Below the pieces are notes generated by a model. The model saw nothing but the letters and a program-made list of their open reading frames with translations, was not told where the DNA came from and searched no databases. From Oscillospiraceae bacterium (lineage in GTDB: Bacteria; Bacillota; Clostridia; Oscillospirales; Oscillospiraceae), in assembly GCA_017558545.1 (NCBI GenBank), contig JAFYUG010000242.1, positions 1-5,335 on the forward strand: a DNA stretch of 5,335 nt, in the 5' to 3' direction. A program made the translations under genes and the position numbers. Below, piece by piece: positions 1 through 5,335 of the stretch (its first letter is position 1; each line of letters begins with the position of its first letter).

Positions 1-140
1 CCTCCCTCTGACGAGGGAGGTGCCGAGCTTGCGAGGCGGAGGGAGAGAAAAACTCAATAGTCTGATTGTTATAATAAATTGCTGCTTAATATTCTCTCCC
101 CCAGTCAGCTTCGCTGACAGCCCCCTCATCAGAGGGGGCT
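1..140. repeat. MITE-like inverted-repeat element (two hairpin-bearing arms around an AT-rich core)
   Basis: Two arms of about 48 nt (1-49 and 92-140) are imperfect inverted copies of each other and flank a 42-nt AT-rich centre. Each arm carries its own outer hairpin. The left is CCTCCCTC-TGAC-GAGGGAGG (1-20), and the right is AGCCCCCTC-ATCA-GAGGGGGCT (119-140, perfect 9 bp). Each arm also has an inner weaker palindrome around AGCTTGC (left) or GTCAGC-TTC-GCTGAC (104-118). The arms end inwardly in matching GGAGAGAA/TTCTCTCC. No coding sequence is supported inside. Similar GC-rich 'ccctctgacgaggg' repeats are, to my recollection, common in gut Clostridia, so this is probably a dispersed non-autonomous element. 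It may start a few bases before the window, because the right arm has an extra AG/CT at its outer end. No target-site duplication can be tested with the left flank missing. Confidence 0.6.
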
Positions 141-181
141 ATTTATTAAACAAACTGCGCCGATTTCTCTGCGCAGTTTTT
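141..181 (-). terminator. Rho-independent terminator downstream of the transporter gene (possibly bidirectional)
   Basis: A perfect 9-bp stem, AAACTGCGC (152-160) with GCGCAGTTT (171-179), encloses a 10-nt loop. On the minus strand the stem is followed by GTTTAATAAAT, so it can end transcripts of the transporter gene, whose stop codon lies about 30 nt upstream in that direction. On the plus strand the stem ends in a run of five T (177-181), so it may also stop transcripts entering from the left edge. The minus-strand U-tract is imperfect, which limits confidence. Confidence 0.6.
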
Positions 182-182
182 G

Positions 183-200
183 GAAGATGCTTGCATCTTC
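183..200. other. Short perfect hairpin next to the transporter stop codon
   Basis: GAAGATGC (183-190) and GCATCTTC (193-200) form an 8-bp inverted repeat around two T. On the plus strand it is followed by T-rich sequence (201-218), so with the 151-181 stem it may form part of a bidirectional terminator region. On the minus strand no U-run follows, so it is more likely a transcript-end stabiliser for the transporter mRNA. The role is inferred from the sequence only. Confidence 0.4.
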
Positions 201-212
201 TTTGACTTATTT

Positions 213-1547
213 TTATTTCCAGGCGAAGGTTACAAGGCCGTAGATATAGATGAAGATAATAACCACGGGAACGAGCCAGCGGAAAATCCACTTCATCCAG
301 CCCTTAACCTTAAGACCGGTGCCGGCGTTGGCTTCGGCAACGAAGTTATCCCAGCCCCAGCCGAACTTATTGCAGCAGAACAGGGCGAATGCCAGAGAGC
401 CCAGAGGCAGCAGGTTGTAGCTTACGATGAAATCCCAGAAGTCAAGCCATGCGGAACCCTCTGCGAAGGGCTGGAAAGCGAATACGCTGTAGCCCAGAGC
501 GGTGGTGAGGGAAATGACGAAAAGACCGATGCCGCAGACAATGCAGCCCTTGGGACGGCTCCAGCCGGTGAGCTCGCGAACGCAGGCGAGAATGTTTTCG
601 AAAACAGCCAGCTCGGTGGAGAGGGCTGCGAATACCATGAACAGGAAGAACAGAGTGCCCCAAATGCGGCCGCCGCCCATCTGGACGAATACGGTTGCCA
701 TGGTGTCGAAGAGCAGAGCAGGGCCTGCGCCGGCTTCCATGTTGTAGGTGAAGCAAGCGGGGAAGATGATGAGACCTGCGGTGATAGCAACGAAGGTATC
801 AAGCAGAACGATGTTTACGCTCTCGCCCAGGAGGGAGCGATCCTTGTTCAGATAGCTGCCGAAAATAGCCATGGAGCCAATACCCAGAGAAAGAGTGAAG
901 AAGGCCTGGTTCATAGCGGCAACAACGGTGGTGCCCTTAATCTTGCTGAGGTCGGGGAGCAGATAGAACTTGAGACCCTCGGCAGCGCCGGAAAGGGTGA
1001 AGGAGCGGATAGCGAGAACTATCATAAGAGCGAAAAGTGCGCCCATGATGTACTTGGTAACGCGCTCAAGGCCGCCCTGAAGGTTGAAGGAAAGGATAAC
1101 GAAACCAACTACAACAGCGATGGCAAGGAAGCCAACGTTAACGCCGGGGTTGGTGATCATGCTTACAAAGCCAAGGTCGGTGTGCTGACCAACGAGGAAC
1201 TTATAGAAGTAGTAGATCATCCAGCCGGTGACAACGGTGTAGAATGCCATGAGGCAGATGTTGCCAAGCAGAGCCAGATAACCGACAAAGCCCCATTTGC
1301 CCTTGGGTCCCTGCAGCTTCTGATACATACGAACGGGGCTGGCCTGAGCAGCACGACCCACAGCAAACTCCATGGTCATAACGGGCAGACCAAGGAGAAG
1401 CAGGCAGAGGATGTAAATAAGAACAAATCCACCGCCGCCATTCTGGCCGGTGAGCCAGGGGAACTTCCAAACGTTGCCGCAGCCGATGGCGCAGCCAGCG
1501 CTCAGAAAGATAAAGCCAAGACGGCTTCCCAATCTTTCTCTTTTCAT
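213..1547 (-). CDS. Sodium-dependent amino-acid transporter, NSS/SNF family (11 TM, LeuT fold)
   Basis: This 444-aa inner-membrane protein should be a Na+-coupled symporter of amino acids or related amines. The family signature is clear. The N-terminus has SRLGFIFLSAGCAIG leading into GNVWKFP (residues 24-30, the unwound TM1 hinge that binds Na+ and substrate). TM6 has FFTLSLGIGSMAIFGSY, and TM8 has ALSTELAVFENI, where the Ser-Thr pair corresponds to the LeuT Na2-site Thr-Ser. Hydrophobic segments fit 11 TM helices. The last is near residues 417-440 and only a few residues follow, as in the bacterial subgroup that includes tyrosine carrier Tyt1 and MhsT and unlike 12-TM LeuT. The ATG at 1545-1547 is preceded by AAGGAG (1560-1565) 12 nt upstream, and no better start exists. 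The gene is a single unit with its own promoter and terminator, divergent from the DUF1015 operon. The substrate cannot be read from sequence; aromatic or branched amino acids are plausible. Ile codons are mostly ATC/ATT, suggesting good expression. Confidence 0.93.
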   Translation of the reverse strand: MKRERLGSRLGFIFLSAGCAIGCGNVWKFPWLTGQNGGGGFVLIYILCLLLLGLPVMTMEFAVGRAAQASPVRMYQKLQGPKGKWGFVGYLALLGNICLMAFYTVVTGWMIYYFYKFLVGQHTDLGFVSMITNPGVNVGFLAIAVVVGFVILSFNLQGGLERVTKYIMGALFALMIVLAIRSFTLSGAAEGLKFYLLPDLSKIKGTTVVAAMNQAFFTLSLGIGSMAIFGSYLNKDRSLLGESVNIVLLDTFVAITAGLIIFPACFTYNMEAGAGPALLFDTMATVFVQMGGGRIWGTLFFLFMVFAALSTELAVFENILACVRELTGWSRPKGCIVCGIGLFVISLTTALGYSVFAFQPFAEGSAWLDFWDFIVSYNLLPLGSLAFALFCCNKFGWGWDNFVAEANAGTGLKVKGWMKWIFRWLVPVVIIFIYIYGLVTFAWK

Positions 1548-1605
1548 AATAAATACTCTCTCCTTATATTGTTTTAAAATGCTAAAGTATTTAGAGGATT
1601 TACAT

Positions 1606-1634
1606 ATTATAGACCCTTTTTTACTAAATGTCTA
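1606..1634 (-). promoter_or_regulatory. Sigma-A promoter of the transporter gene
   Basis: Read on the minus strand, TAGACA (1629-1634, five of six to TTGACA) is separated by exactly 17 nt from a perfect TATAAT (1606-1611). Transcription should start near 1599, giving a leader of about 50 nt before the ATG at 1547. No attenuator or riboswitch structure is apparent in that leader. Confidence 0.75.
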
Positions 1635-1733
1635 CACCAAAAATAAATATATGCAAAATTAGTGACTTGCCATATCTTTAACGATTTAAATTCGGGTAAA
1701 TATGCTGAAAAACTAAGGATTTTTCCGCTGAGC

Positions 1734-1762
1734 TTGCGCTTTTGGGGCGTCTGTGCTAATAT
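1734..1762 (+). promoter_or_regulatory. Probable extended -10 promoter of the DUF1015/isomerase operon
   Basis: TGC-TAATAT (1754-1762) is an extended -10 element, with a weak -35 TTGCGC (1734-1739) 17 nt upstream. The predicted start, near 1769, lies about 30 nt before the ATG at 1799. The -35 matches the consensus at only three positions, so the promoter is likely moderate or may need an activator. Confidence 0.45.
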
Positions 1763-1798
1763 TTTGTTATTAAATTTTCAGCAAGGGAGATATGCCCC

Positions 1799-3058
1799 AT
1801 GAAAAAGATTTTCACTTCTGCCGACATTCTTCTGCCCAAGGGTCTTAATATGGAGCTTTGGAGCACCGTTGCCTGCGACCAGTTTTCTTCTCAGATAGAA
1901 TACTGGGAGGCTCTTGAAAAGCTGGTGGGGGATGCTCCCAGCACCTTGCGACTGATGCTGCCCGAGGCATATCTTGAAAAATGCGACCAGTTTGCCGAGG
2001 CGGAGAAAATAAATGCGCGCATGGAGGAGTATCTCCAAAAGGGCATATTTGAAACCCTGCCCAATAGCTATATATATGTGGAGCGCACTTTGGCCTCCGG
2101 CGTTGTTCGCCGAGGCATAATGGGCGCGCTGGACTTGGAGGAGTATGATTATTCCCCCGCTTCCACTTCTCCCATCCGCGCAACAGAAGGCACCGTTGAG
2201 GATAGACTTCCTCCCAGAGTTCAGGTGCGCCGCGGCGCAAGCTTGGAAATGCCTCATATAATGGTATTTATTGATGATGCCGCCTCCAGCGTCATGCAGC
2301 CTCTCACCGATGGAAAAGCTGAGCTTAACAAGGTCTATGACTTCGCCCTCAGCGCAGGCGGCGGACATATCCGCGGCTATGCCGTAAGCGGAGAGAAGGC
2401 CTTGGAGCTTGAAAAAGCTATTGATGCTCTTGGTGATGAAAAGGCACTCAGGGAGCGCTATGGTGATGCCGCCCCCGCCATCTTTGCCATGGGCGACGGC
2501 AACCACTCTCTGGCAACTGCCAAGAAGTGCTGGGAAGAGATAAAGGCAAATCTCAGCGCCGAGGAGCTTAATAATCACCCTGCCAGATATAGCCTTGTGG
2601 AGATAGTGAATATCCATGATGAGGCCATCACCTTTGAGCCCATTCATAAGGTGGTCTTTGAAACCGAGCCTTCCGAGTTTATAGCCAGGTGCGAGCAGTG
2701 GTGGAAGGATAATTGCGGCGTGGGTGAAAGCGGCCACACCATCAAGCTCTATGTGGGCGCTGAGGAGAAGGAAATTTTCGTCCCCGGTCTCACTCTTGGC
2801 CAGCTTATAGGCCGCGCCGAGGAATTTTGCCAGAGCTATATGGCTACCCACGGCGGCAAAATAGACTATATCCATAATGACGATACCGCTATCGAGATGG
2901 GCAGAAGAGAGTGCTGCGCGGCGCTGCTGCTGCCTCCCATGGAAAAGGGCGAGCTTTTCCCCTCCATCATCAATAGCGGCGCGTTCCCCAAGAAGAGCTT
3001 TTCCATTGGCCATGCTCAGGATAAGAGATATTATCTTGAGTGCAGAAAAATTAAGTGA
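1799..3058 (+). CDS. DUF1015 family protein (PF06245 / COG4198)
   Basis: This 419-aa protein is soluble, with no signal peptide or membrane segment. It matches the clostridial DUF1015 family over its whole length. The opening region has LLPKGLNMELWSTVACDQF (about 11-29) and then PSTLRLMLPEAYL (47-59). The hallmark SPIRATEGTVEDRLPPR (about 124-139) is next, followed by MPHIMVFIDD. GDGNHSLATAK at 232-242 is the family's conserved Gly-Asp-Gly-x-His segment, and the C-terminus is KSFSIGHAQDKRYYLECRKI. The length is normal and no frameshift is seen. The start is supported by AAGGGAG at 1783-1789 upstream of the ATG at 1799; an ATG at 1792 is out of frame and closes at once. The conserved charged motifs suggest an enzyme, possibly nucleotide-using. 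In many Firmicutes, from memory, the gene lies near serine-biosynthesis genes, but none is visible here. It is the first gene of an operon, 11 nt from the isomerase-like gene. Ile codons include many ATA, unlike the flanking transporter and hydrolase genes. Confidence 0.9.
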   Translation: MKKIFTSADILLPKGLNMELWSTVACDQFSSQIEYWEALEKLVGDAPSTLRLMLPEAYLEKCDQFAEAEKINARMEEYLQKGIFETLPNSYIYVERTLASGVVRRGIMGALDLEEYDYSPASTSPIRATEGTVEDRLPPRVQVRRGASLEMPHIMVFIDDAASSVMQPLTDGKAELNKVYDFALSAGGGHIRGYAVSGEKALELEKAIDALGDEKALRERYGDAAPAIFAMGDGNHSLATAKKCWEEIKANLSAEELNNHPARYSLVEIVNIHDEAITFEPIHKVVFETEPSEFIARCEQWWKDNCGVGESGHTIKLYVGAEEKEIFVPGLTLGQLIGRAEEFCQSYMATHGGKIDYIHNDDTAIEMGRRECCAALLLPPMEKGELFPSIINSGAFPKKSFSIGHAQDKRYYLECRKIK

Positions 3059-3069
3059 GGCGGGCAAAA

Positions 3070-3843
3070 ATGCTTTTTGGAATGCCGACCCTTATTGAAA
3101 ATGATAATGCGGAGGCTTCTGCCGCCCTTTGCAAAGAGCTGGGTCTGAGCTTTGTGGAGCTTAATATGAATATGCCACTCTATCAGCCGGATGCCCTTGA
3201 TGGGCAGGAGCTTTTGGCGCTTAAGGAGCGCTACGGCATATTCTTCACCATCCACCTGGATGAAAACCTCAATATAAGCGACTTTAACCCCCATGTGGCT
3301 GCGGCTTATATGCGCACCGTGGAGGAAACCATAGCCCTTGCCAAGGCGATAGGCGCGCCCATTATTAATATGCATTTGGCGGAGGGGGTTTATTTCACCC
3401 TGCCTGATGAAAAGCGCTATCTCTTTGCGGAGTATAAAGAGCGCTATCTAAGCAGCATGAGAGCTTTTATTGCCCTCTGCGAAGAGGCAATAGGGGATAG
3501 CGGCATTAAGATATGCGTTGAAAACTGCGATGGCTACCATGACTTCCAAAAAGAGGCCATAGCCTTGCTTTTATCTTCCGGTGTGTTCGCTCTCACCTAT
3601 GATGTGGGGCACAACCACGGCTGCGGCGGCAAGGACGAGGAGTATATCCTCCAAAATAAGGATAGCCTTTACCATATGCACCTTCACGATGCCCTTGGCA
3701 GCAAAAACCACCTCGCCCTCGGCACAGGCGAGATGGATATAGAAAAATATCTCCGCCTTGCAAAAGAGTGCCATTGCCGCGTTGTGGTGGAGGCCAAAAC
3801 CGTGGAGGCGCTGAGAGCCTCTGTGGCTTGGCTGAAGGGCTGA
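3070..3843 (+). CDS. Sugar phosphate isomerase/epimerase-like TIM-barrel protein (AP_endonuc_2 / xylose isomerase-like family)
   Basis: This 257-aa cytosolic protein is predicted to be a metal-dependent TIM barrel of the family that includes endonuclease IV and many keto-sugar isomerases and epimerases (PF01261). Strand-end residues suited to metal binding occur in the usual order: H62 (TIHLDE), H102 (NMHLAEG), E151 (CVENCDG), D178 and H181 (YDVGHNHG), H204/H206-D207 (HMHLHD), H214 with LALGTGEMD, and E241 (VVEAKT). The HLHD...H..LGxGxxD block is typical of the isomerase branch. The substrate is unknown; a sugar or polyol phosphate is a family-based guess. An in-frame GTG at 3055 would add five residues (MRRAK) and overlap the DUF1015 stop. 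The ATG at 3070 is preferred because GAGG (3057-3060, overlapping the TGA stop) sits 9 nt before it and the first beta strand begins there. The tight spacing implies translational coupling with DUF1015. No terminator follows. Confidence 0.82.
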   Translation: MLFGMPTLIENDNAEASAALCKELGLSFVELNMNMPLYQPDALDGQELLALKERYGIFFTIHLDENLNISDFNPHVAAAYMRTVEETIALAKAIGAPIINMHLAEGVYFTLPDEKRYLFAEYKERYLSSMRAFIALCEEAIGDSGIKICVENCDGYHDFQKEAIALLLSSGVFALTYDVGHNHGCGGKDEEYILQNKDSLYHMHLHDALGSKNHLALGTGEMDIEKYLRLAKECHCRVVVEAKTVEALRASVAWLKG

Positions 3844-3882
3844 TATTTCTGCACTTTTGACCTGCTATAATCCATATTATCG

Positions 3883-3911
3883 TTGACAAATCCACCTAAA
3901 ACCTATATAAT
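3883..3911 (+). promoter_or_regulatory. Perfect-consensus sigma-A promoter for the T-box/tyrS operon
   Basis: TTGACA (3883-3888) and TATAAT (3906-3911) are both exact consensus hexamers with the optimal 17-nt spacer. Transcription should begin near 3918, just before T-box Stem I. The promoter lies 40 nt after the isomerase stop codon. A strong constitutive promoter followed by an attenuator is the usual T-box arrangement: control is exerted on elongation and not on initiation. Confidence 0.92.
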
Positions 3912-4139
3912 CCGTATGTTGAACGCGAGGAAGCGCAGAAGTAATCCGGTTTATTTTTCCTGCACAGAGAGACCCCGATTTTTGGTGGAAGGGGGAGAGG
4001 AGAGGCGGATGAATACAGCGCGGAGCGGCGCACCGAAAGCCCGGGAGCGGGCAAGTAGGCTGCGACGGGTGCGCCCGATAAAGCGCCGGAGTTTTTATGG
4101 GAAACTCCCTGAGGGGAAAATGGTGACATTTTCCTGAAC

Positions 4140-4173
4140 CAGAGGTGGTAACACGTTTATTAAGCGTCCTCTG
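4140..4173 (+). promoter_or_regulatory. T-box antiterminator
   Basis: CAGAGG (4140-4145) pairs with CCTCTG (4168-4173), and ACG (4153-4155) pairs with CGT (4165-4167). Between the two 5' strands a seven-base bulge, TGGTAAC (4146-4152), is left to bind the tRNA acceptor end. The 3' strand is shared with the terminator stem, so the two structures exclude each other. The bulge differs from the usual UGGNACC by A for C at its sixth position. The upper helix is ACG/CGT where GCG/CGC is typical, so pairing is kept. Confidence 0.88.
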
Positions 4174-4205
4174 TCCGATTATTCGGGCAGAGGACTTTAT
4201 TTTTT
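4166..4205 (+). terminator. T-box intrinsic terminator
   Basis: A 13-bp stem (4166-4178 with 4183-4195, one G-U pair) with a four-base loop is followed by TTTATTTTTT (4196-4205). Formation prevents transcription of the hydrolase fusion gene and tyrS when tRNA-Tyr is charged. It competes with the antiterminator for CCTCTG at 4168-4173. Confidence 0.95.
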
Positions 4206-4257
4206 GCAGGGCAGCCCGAGGCCGAACCCCGGCGCGCCTTAAAAAGGAGAGTATGTT

Positions 4258-5286
4258 ATGGATACTGTAAAAATTAAGTATATAGGCCATGCCTGCTTCG
4301 CTCTCAGCTATGAGGGCAGAGATATAGTCATCGACCCCTATAAGGATAACATGGTGCCCGGTCTGAAGAATATGAGAGAGAAGGCAGACTTCGTCTATTG
4401 CAGCCATGGCCATGAGGATCATAGCTGGGTGGATGCCGTGGAGCTCAGCGGCGAGGACACCGCCAACTTCGGACTTGCCGAGATTGAAGTTCCCCACGAT
4501 GAAGCAGAGGGAAATAAGCGCGGCATGAACACCGTCCGCATTTTCTCCTTCGGCGCTCTCCGCGTTGCCCACATGGGCGATATTGGCCGCGTTCTCACCG
4601 ACTCTGAGGCCGAGGTGCTGAAGGGCGTTGACTGCCTTATGCTGCCCGTGGGCGGTTTCTTCACCGTTAATTGCGAAGAGGCCAAGACCATTGCTGAGCA
4701 GGTGGGTGCCAAGGTAGTTATCCCCATGCATTATTCCGGCTGCGGCTACGGCTTTGAGCAGATTGCCACCGCCAAGGACTTCGTTGCTCTCGTGGACGAA
4801 GCCAGCGTCCGCTACGGCGGCAGCGAATTCACCCTCACCGCCGATACCGAAAGCCAGATCAGACTTATGCGCCCTGCCATGCTGAACGTTTCCGTCCGCG
4901 ATGCCTCCAAGGAGTTCCATTCTCAGGGCTATAACTGCTGCCAGAGCGTTCTCCGCGCCCTTGCCGATGAATGCGGCCTTGAGCTTTCTAATGCCAATCT
5001 GGGCTACGGATTTGGAGGCGGCATGCACATCAAGAGCGTCTGCGGCGCTCTCACCGGCGGACTTATGGCTCTTTGCTCCGCCTGCCTGGACCCCGAAAAG
5101 CCCAACCCCTCCCGTCCCGATGCCAATGCCCTCAGCCTTGAGCTGGAAGAGCGCTTCAAAGCCCGCTTCGAAACTCTCATGTGCTCCGACATCGTTGAAA
5201 AGTATGAAAAGAGCCTTTGCGGCGAGTGCATTGCCTATGCCGCCGAGGAAACTCTTAAAATGATAAAAGAATATAAAAACAAATAA
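4258..5286 (+). CDS. Metallo-beta-lactamase-fold hydrolase (UlaG/Lactamase_B_3 type) fused to a C_GCAxxG_C_C domain
   Basis: A 342-aa protein with two domains and no signal peptide or membrane segment, hence cytosolic. Domain 1 (about 1-200) is an MBL hydrolase of the PF13483/UlaG-like group: YIGHACFAL (8-16), IDPY (25-28), metal motif HGHEDH (50-55), H80, HMGD (105-108), PVGG (130-133) and PMHY (156-159). The metal ligands look complete. Domain 2 (about 210-340) matches the C_GCAxxG_C_C redox-type family: CC at 227-228, GFGGGM (251-256), CGALTG (262-267), C309 in the MCSD segment, and C321/C324 near the end. The domain is cysteine-rich (C227, C228, C239, C262, C273, C276, C309, C321, C324), so metal or thiol redox chemistry is plausible, but its function is unknown. 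The ATG at 4258 has AAGGAG (4244-4249) 8 nt upstream; an ATG at 4253 is out of frame. It is the first gene behind the Tyr T-box and is 15 nt from the tyrS start. The substrate is unknown. Only three of fifteen Ile codons are ATA. Confidence 0.88.
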   Translation: MDTVKIKYIGHACFALSYEGRDIVIDPYKDNMVPGLKNMREKADFVYCSHGHEDHSWVDAVELSGEDTANFGLAEIEVPHDEAEGNKRGMNTVRIFSFGALRVAHMGDIGRVLTDSEAEVLKGVDCLMLPVGGFFTVNCEEAKTIAEQVGAKVVIPMHYSGCGYGFEQIATAKDFVALVDEASVRYGGSEFTLTADTESQIRLMRPAMLNVSVRDASKEFHSQGYNCCQSVLRALADECGLELSNANLGYGFGGGMHIKSVCGALTGGLMALCSACLDPEKPNPSRPDANALSLELEERFKARFETLMCSDIVEKYEKSLCGECIAYAAEETLKMIKEYKNK

Positions 5287-5301
5287 GGAGATAGATGAAA
5301 A

Positions 5302-5335
5302 ATGGGAATCTATGAAGAACTGGTGGCACGCGGCC
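5302..5335 (+). CDS. tyrS: Tyrosyl-tRNA synthetase, N-terminus only (cut by the window end)
   Basis: Only eleven codons are present, reading MGIYEELVARG. Bacterial TyrRS commonly starts with M-x-(V/I)-(Y/F)-(D/E)-E-L-x-x-R-G, so the match is good but short. AAGGAG (5285-5290) overlaps the stop of the preceding gene and lies 11 nt before this ATG. An ATG at 5295 stops after six codons and is not used. The strongest support is context: a T-box with the Tyr specifier UAC controls the transcript. The enzyme would attach tyrosine to tRNA-Tyr in the cytosol and so close the feedback loop read by the leader. No catalytic motif (HIGH, KMSKS) falls inside the window. Confidence 0.82.
   Translation, partial: MGIYEELVARG

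Larger units (their letters stand above)
3918..4205 (+). promoter_or_regulatory. T-box leader (riboswitch) with a tyrosine UAC specifier
   Basis: This cis-acting RNA senses uncharged tRNA and controls transcription by attenuation. Stem I base: GCGC (3933-3936) pairs with GCGC (4018-4021). The specifier loop has loop-E strand AGTA (3940-3943) opposite GAA (4011-4013), followed by TAC (4014-4016) and a purine. It is closed by ATCCG/CGGAT (3944-3948 with 4006-4010). The distal part shows AGAGAG (3966-3971) and GGTGG (3984-3988), the two interdigitating T-loop motifs, on a CCCC/GGGG stem. An 8-bp Stem II (4027-4034 with 4068-4075) holds an inner GCCCG/CGGGC hairpin. Further hairpins are 4088-4108 (7 bp) and 4115-4134 (8 bp, GTGA loop), one of them Stem III. 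The T-box sequence AGAGGTGGTAACACG is at 4141-4155. Its TGGT pairs with ACCA of a tRNA with discriminator A, as in tRNA-Tyr. UAC is a Tyr codon, and the downstream tyrS start agrees. Uncharged tRNA-Tyr should favour readthrough. Confidence 0.95.

Noticed and set aside
20..205. 61-codon plus-strand open frame at the left edge
   Set aside because: It is built from the inverted-repeat arms and the terminator hairpin and has no ribosome binding site, so it is not coding.
180..1577. 465-codon open frame on the plus strand opposite the transporter
   Set aside because: Its product is a Glu/Ala/Gly/Asn-rich string with no domain, and no ribosome binding site precedes it. It is the exact antisense of a conserved membrane-protein gene with biased codon use, which removes stops from this frame.
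1778..3067. 429-codon open frame on the minus strand opposite DUF1015
   Set aside because: It is antisense to a full-length conserved family member, has no recognisable motif, and overlaps the next gene's start region.
3857..3871. A second TGC-TATAAT extended -10 just upstream of the T-box promoter
   Set aside because: No -35 lies at the proper distance (the only TTGAC is too close), and a perfect promoter follows 12 nt downstream. At most it is a minor start.
3883..4137. 84-codon plus-strand open frame inside the T-box leader
   Set aside because: It begins inside the -35 box, upstream of the transcription start, and spans Stem I to Stem III. The RNA structure explains this stretch fully.
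4207..4240. GC-rich stretch after the T-box terminator with short palindromes (GGGCAGCCC, GGCGCGCC)
   Set aside because: The palindromes are short, no T-run follows, and they can be explained as linker before the ribosome binding site at 4244-4249.
3877..5028. 383-codon open frame on the minus strand across the T-box and hydrolase gene
   Set aside because: It runs through the promoter, the structured leader and the conserved MBL domain in antisense, and its product resembles no family I recognise.

Overview
The window looks like chromosomal DNA from a Gram-positive, probably gut-type clostridial bacterium (Bacillota; Oscillospirales or Christensenellales would fit). The grounds are a tRNA-sensing T-box leader, AAGGAG-type ribosome binding sites, sigma-A type promoters, a DUF1015 protein of the clostridial type and a GC-rich inverted-repeat element like those scattered in such genomes. 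The lineage call is inference; no marker gene is complete.

Layout. Positions 1-212 hold no gene. They contain a MITE-like inverted-repeat element (about 1-140), then a cluster of hairpins that can end transcription from either side. Positions 213-1547 (minus strand) encode an 11-TM sodium:neurotransmitter-symporter-family (NSS/SNF) transporter with its own promoter. A roughly 250 bp divergent intergenic region separates it from a two-gene plus-strand operon: a DUF1015 protein (1799-3058), followed after 11 nt by a TIM-barrel sugar phosphate isomerase/epimerase-like protein (3070-3843).

The most informative part is 3883-5335. A perfect-consensus promoter (TTGACA-17-TATAAT) drives a complete T-box leader. 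Stem I has the AGUA/GAA loop-E motif with a UAC (Tyr) specifier, and an antiterminator and a 13-bp terminator with a U-tract follow. The first gene behind it is not a synthetase. It is a 342-aa fusion of an UlaG/Lactamase_B_3-type metallo-beta-lactamase-fold hydrolase with a C-terminal C_GCAxxG_C_C cysteine domain (4258-5286). Fifteen bases later a second reading frame starts and reads MGIYEELVARG before the window ends. This matches the N-terminus of tyrosyl-tRNA synthetase (tyrS), which explains the Tyr T-box.

The operon therefore reads Tyr T-box, MBL-C_GCAxxG fusion, tyrS. The fusion protein should be induced together with tyrS when tRNA-Tyr is uncharged, and this is the main oddity of the window. 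The neighbouring NSS transporter belongs to a family with known tyrosine and tryptophan carriers, but a functional link is speculative. The long reading frames opposite the real genes are codon-bias shadows and are not annotated.
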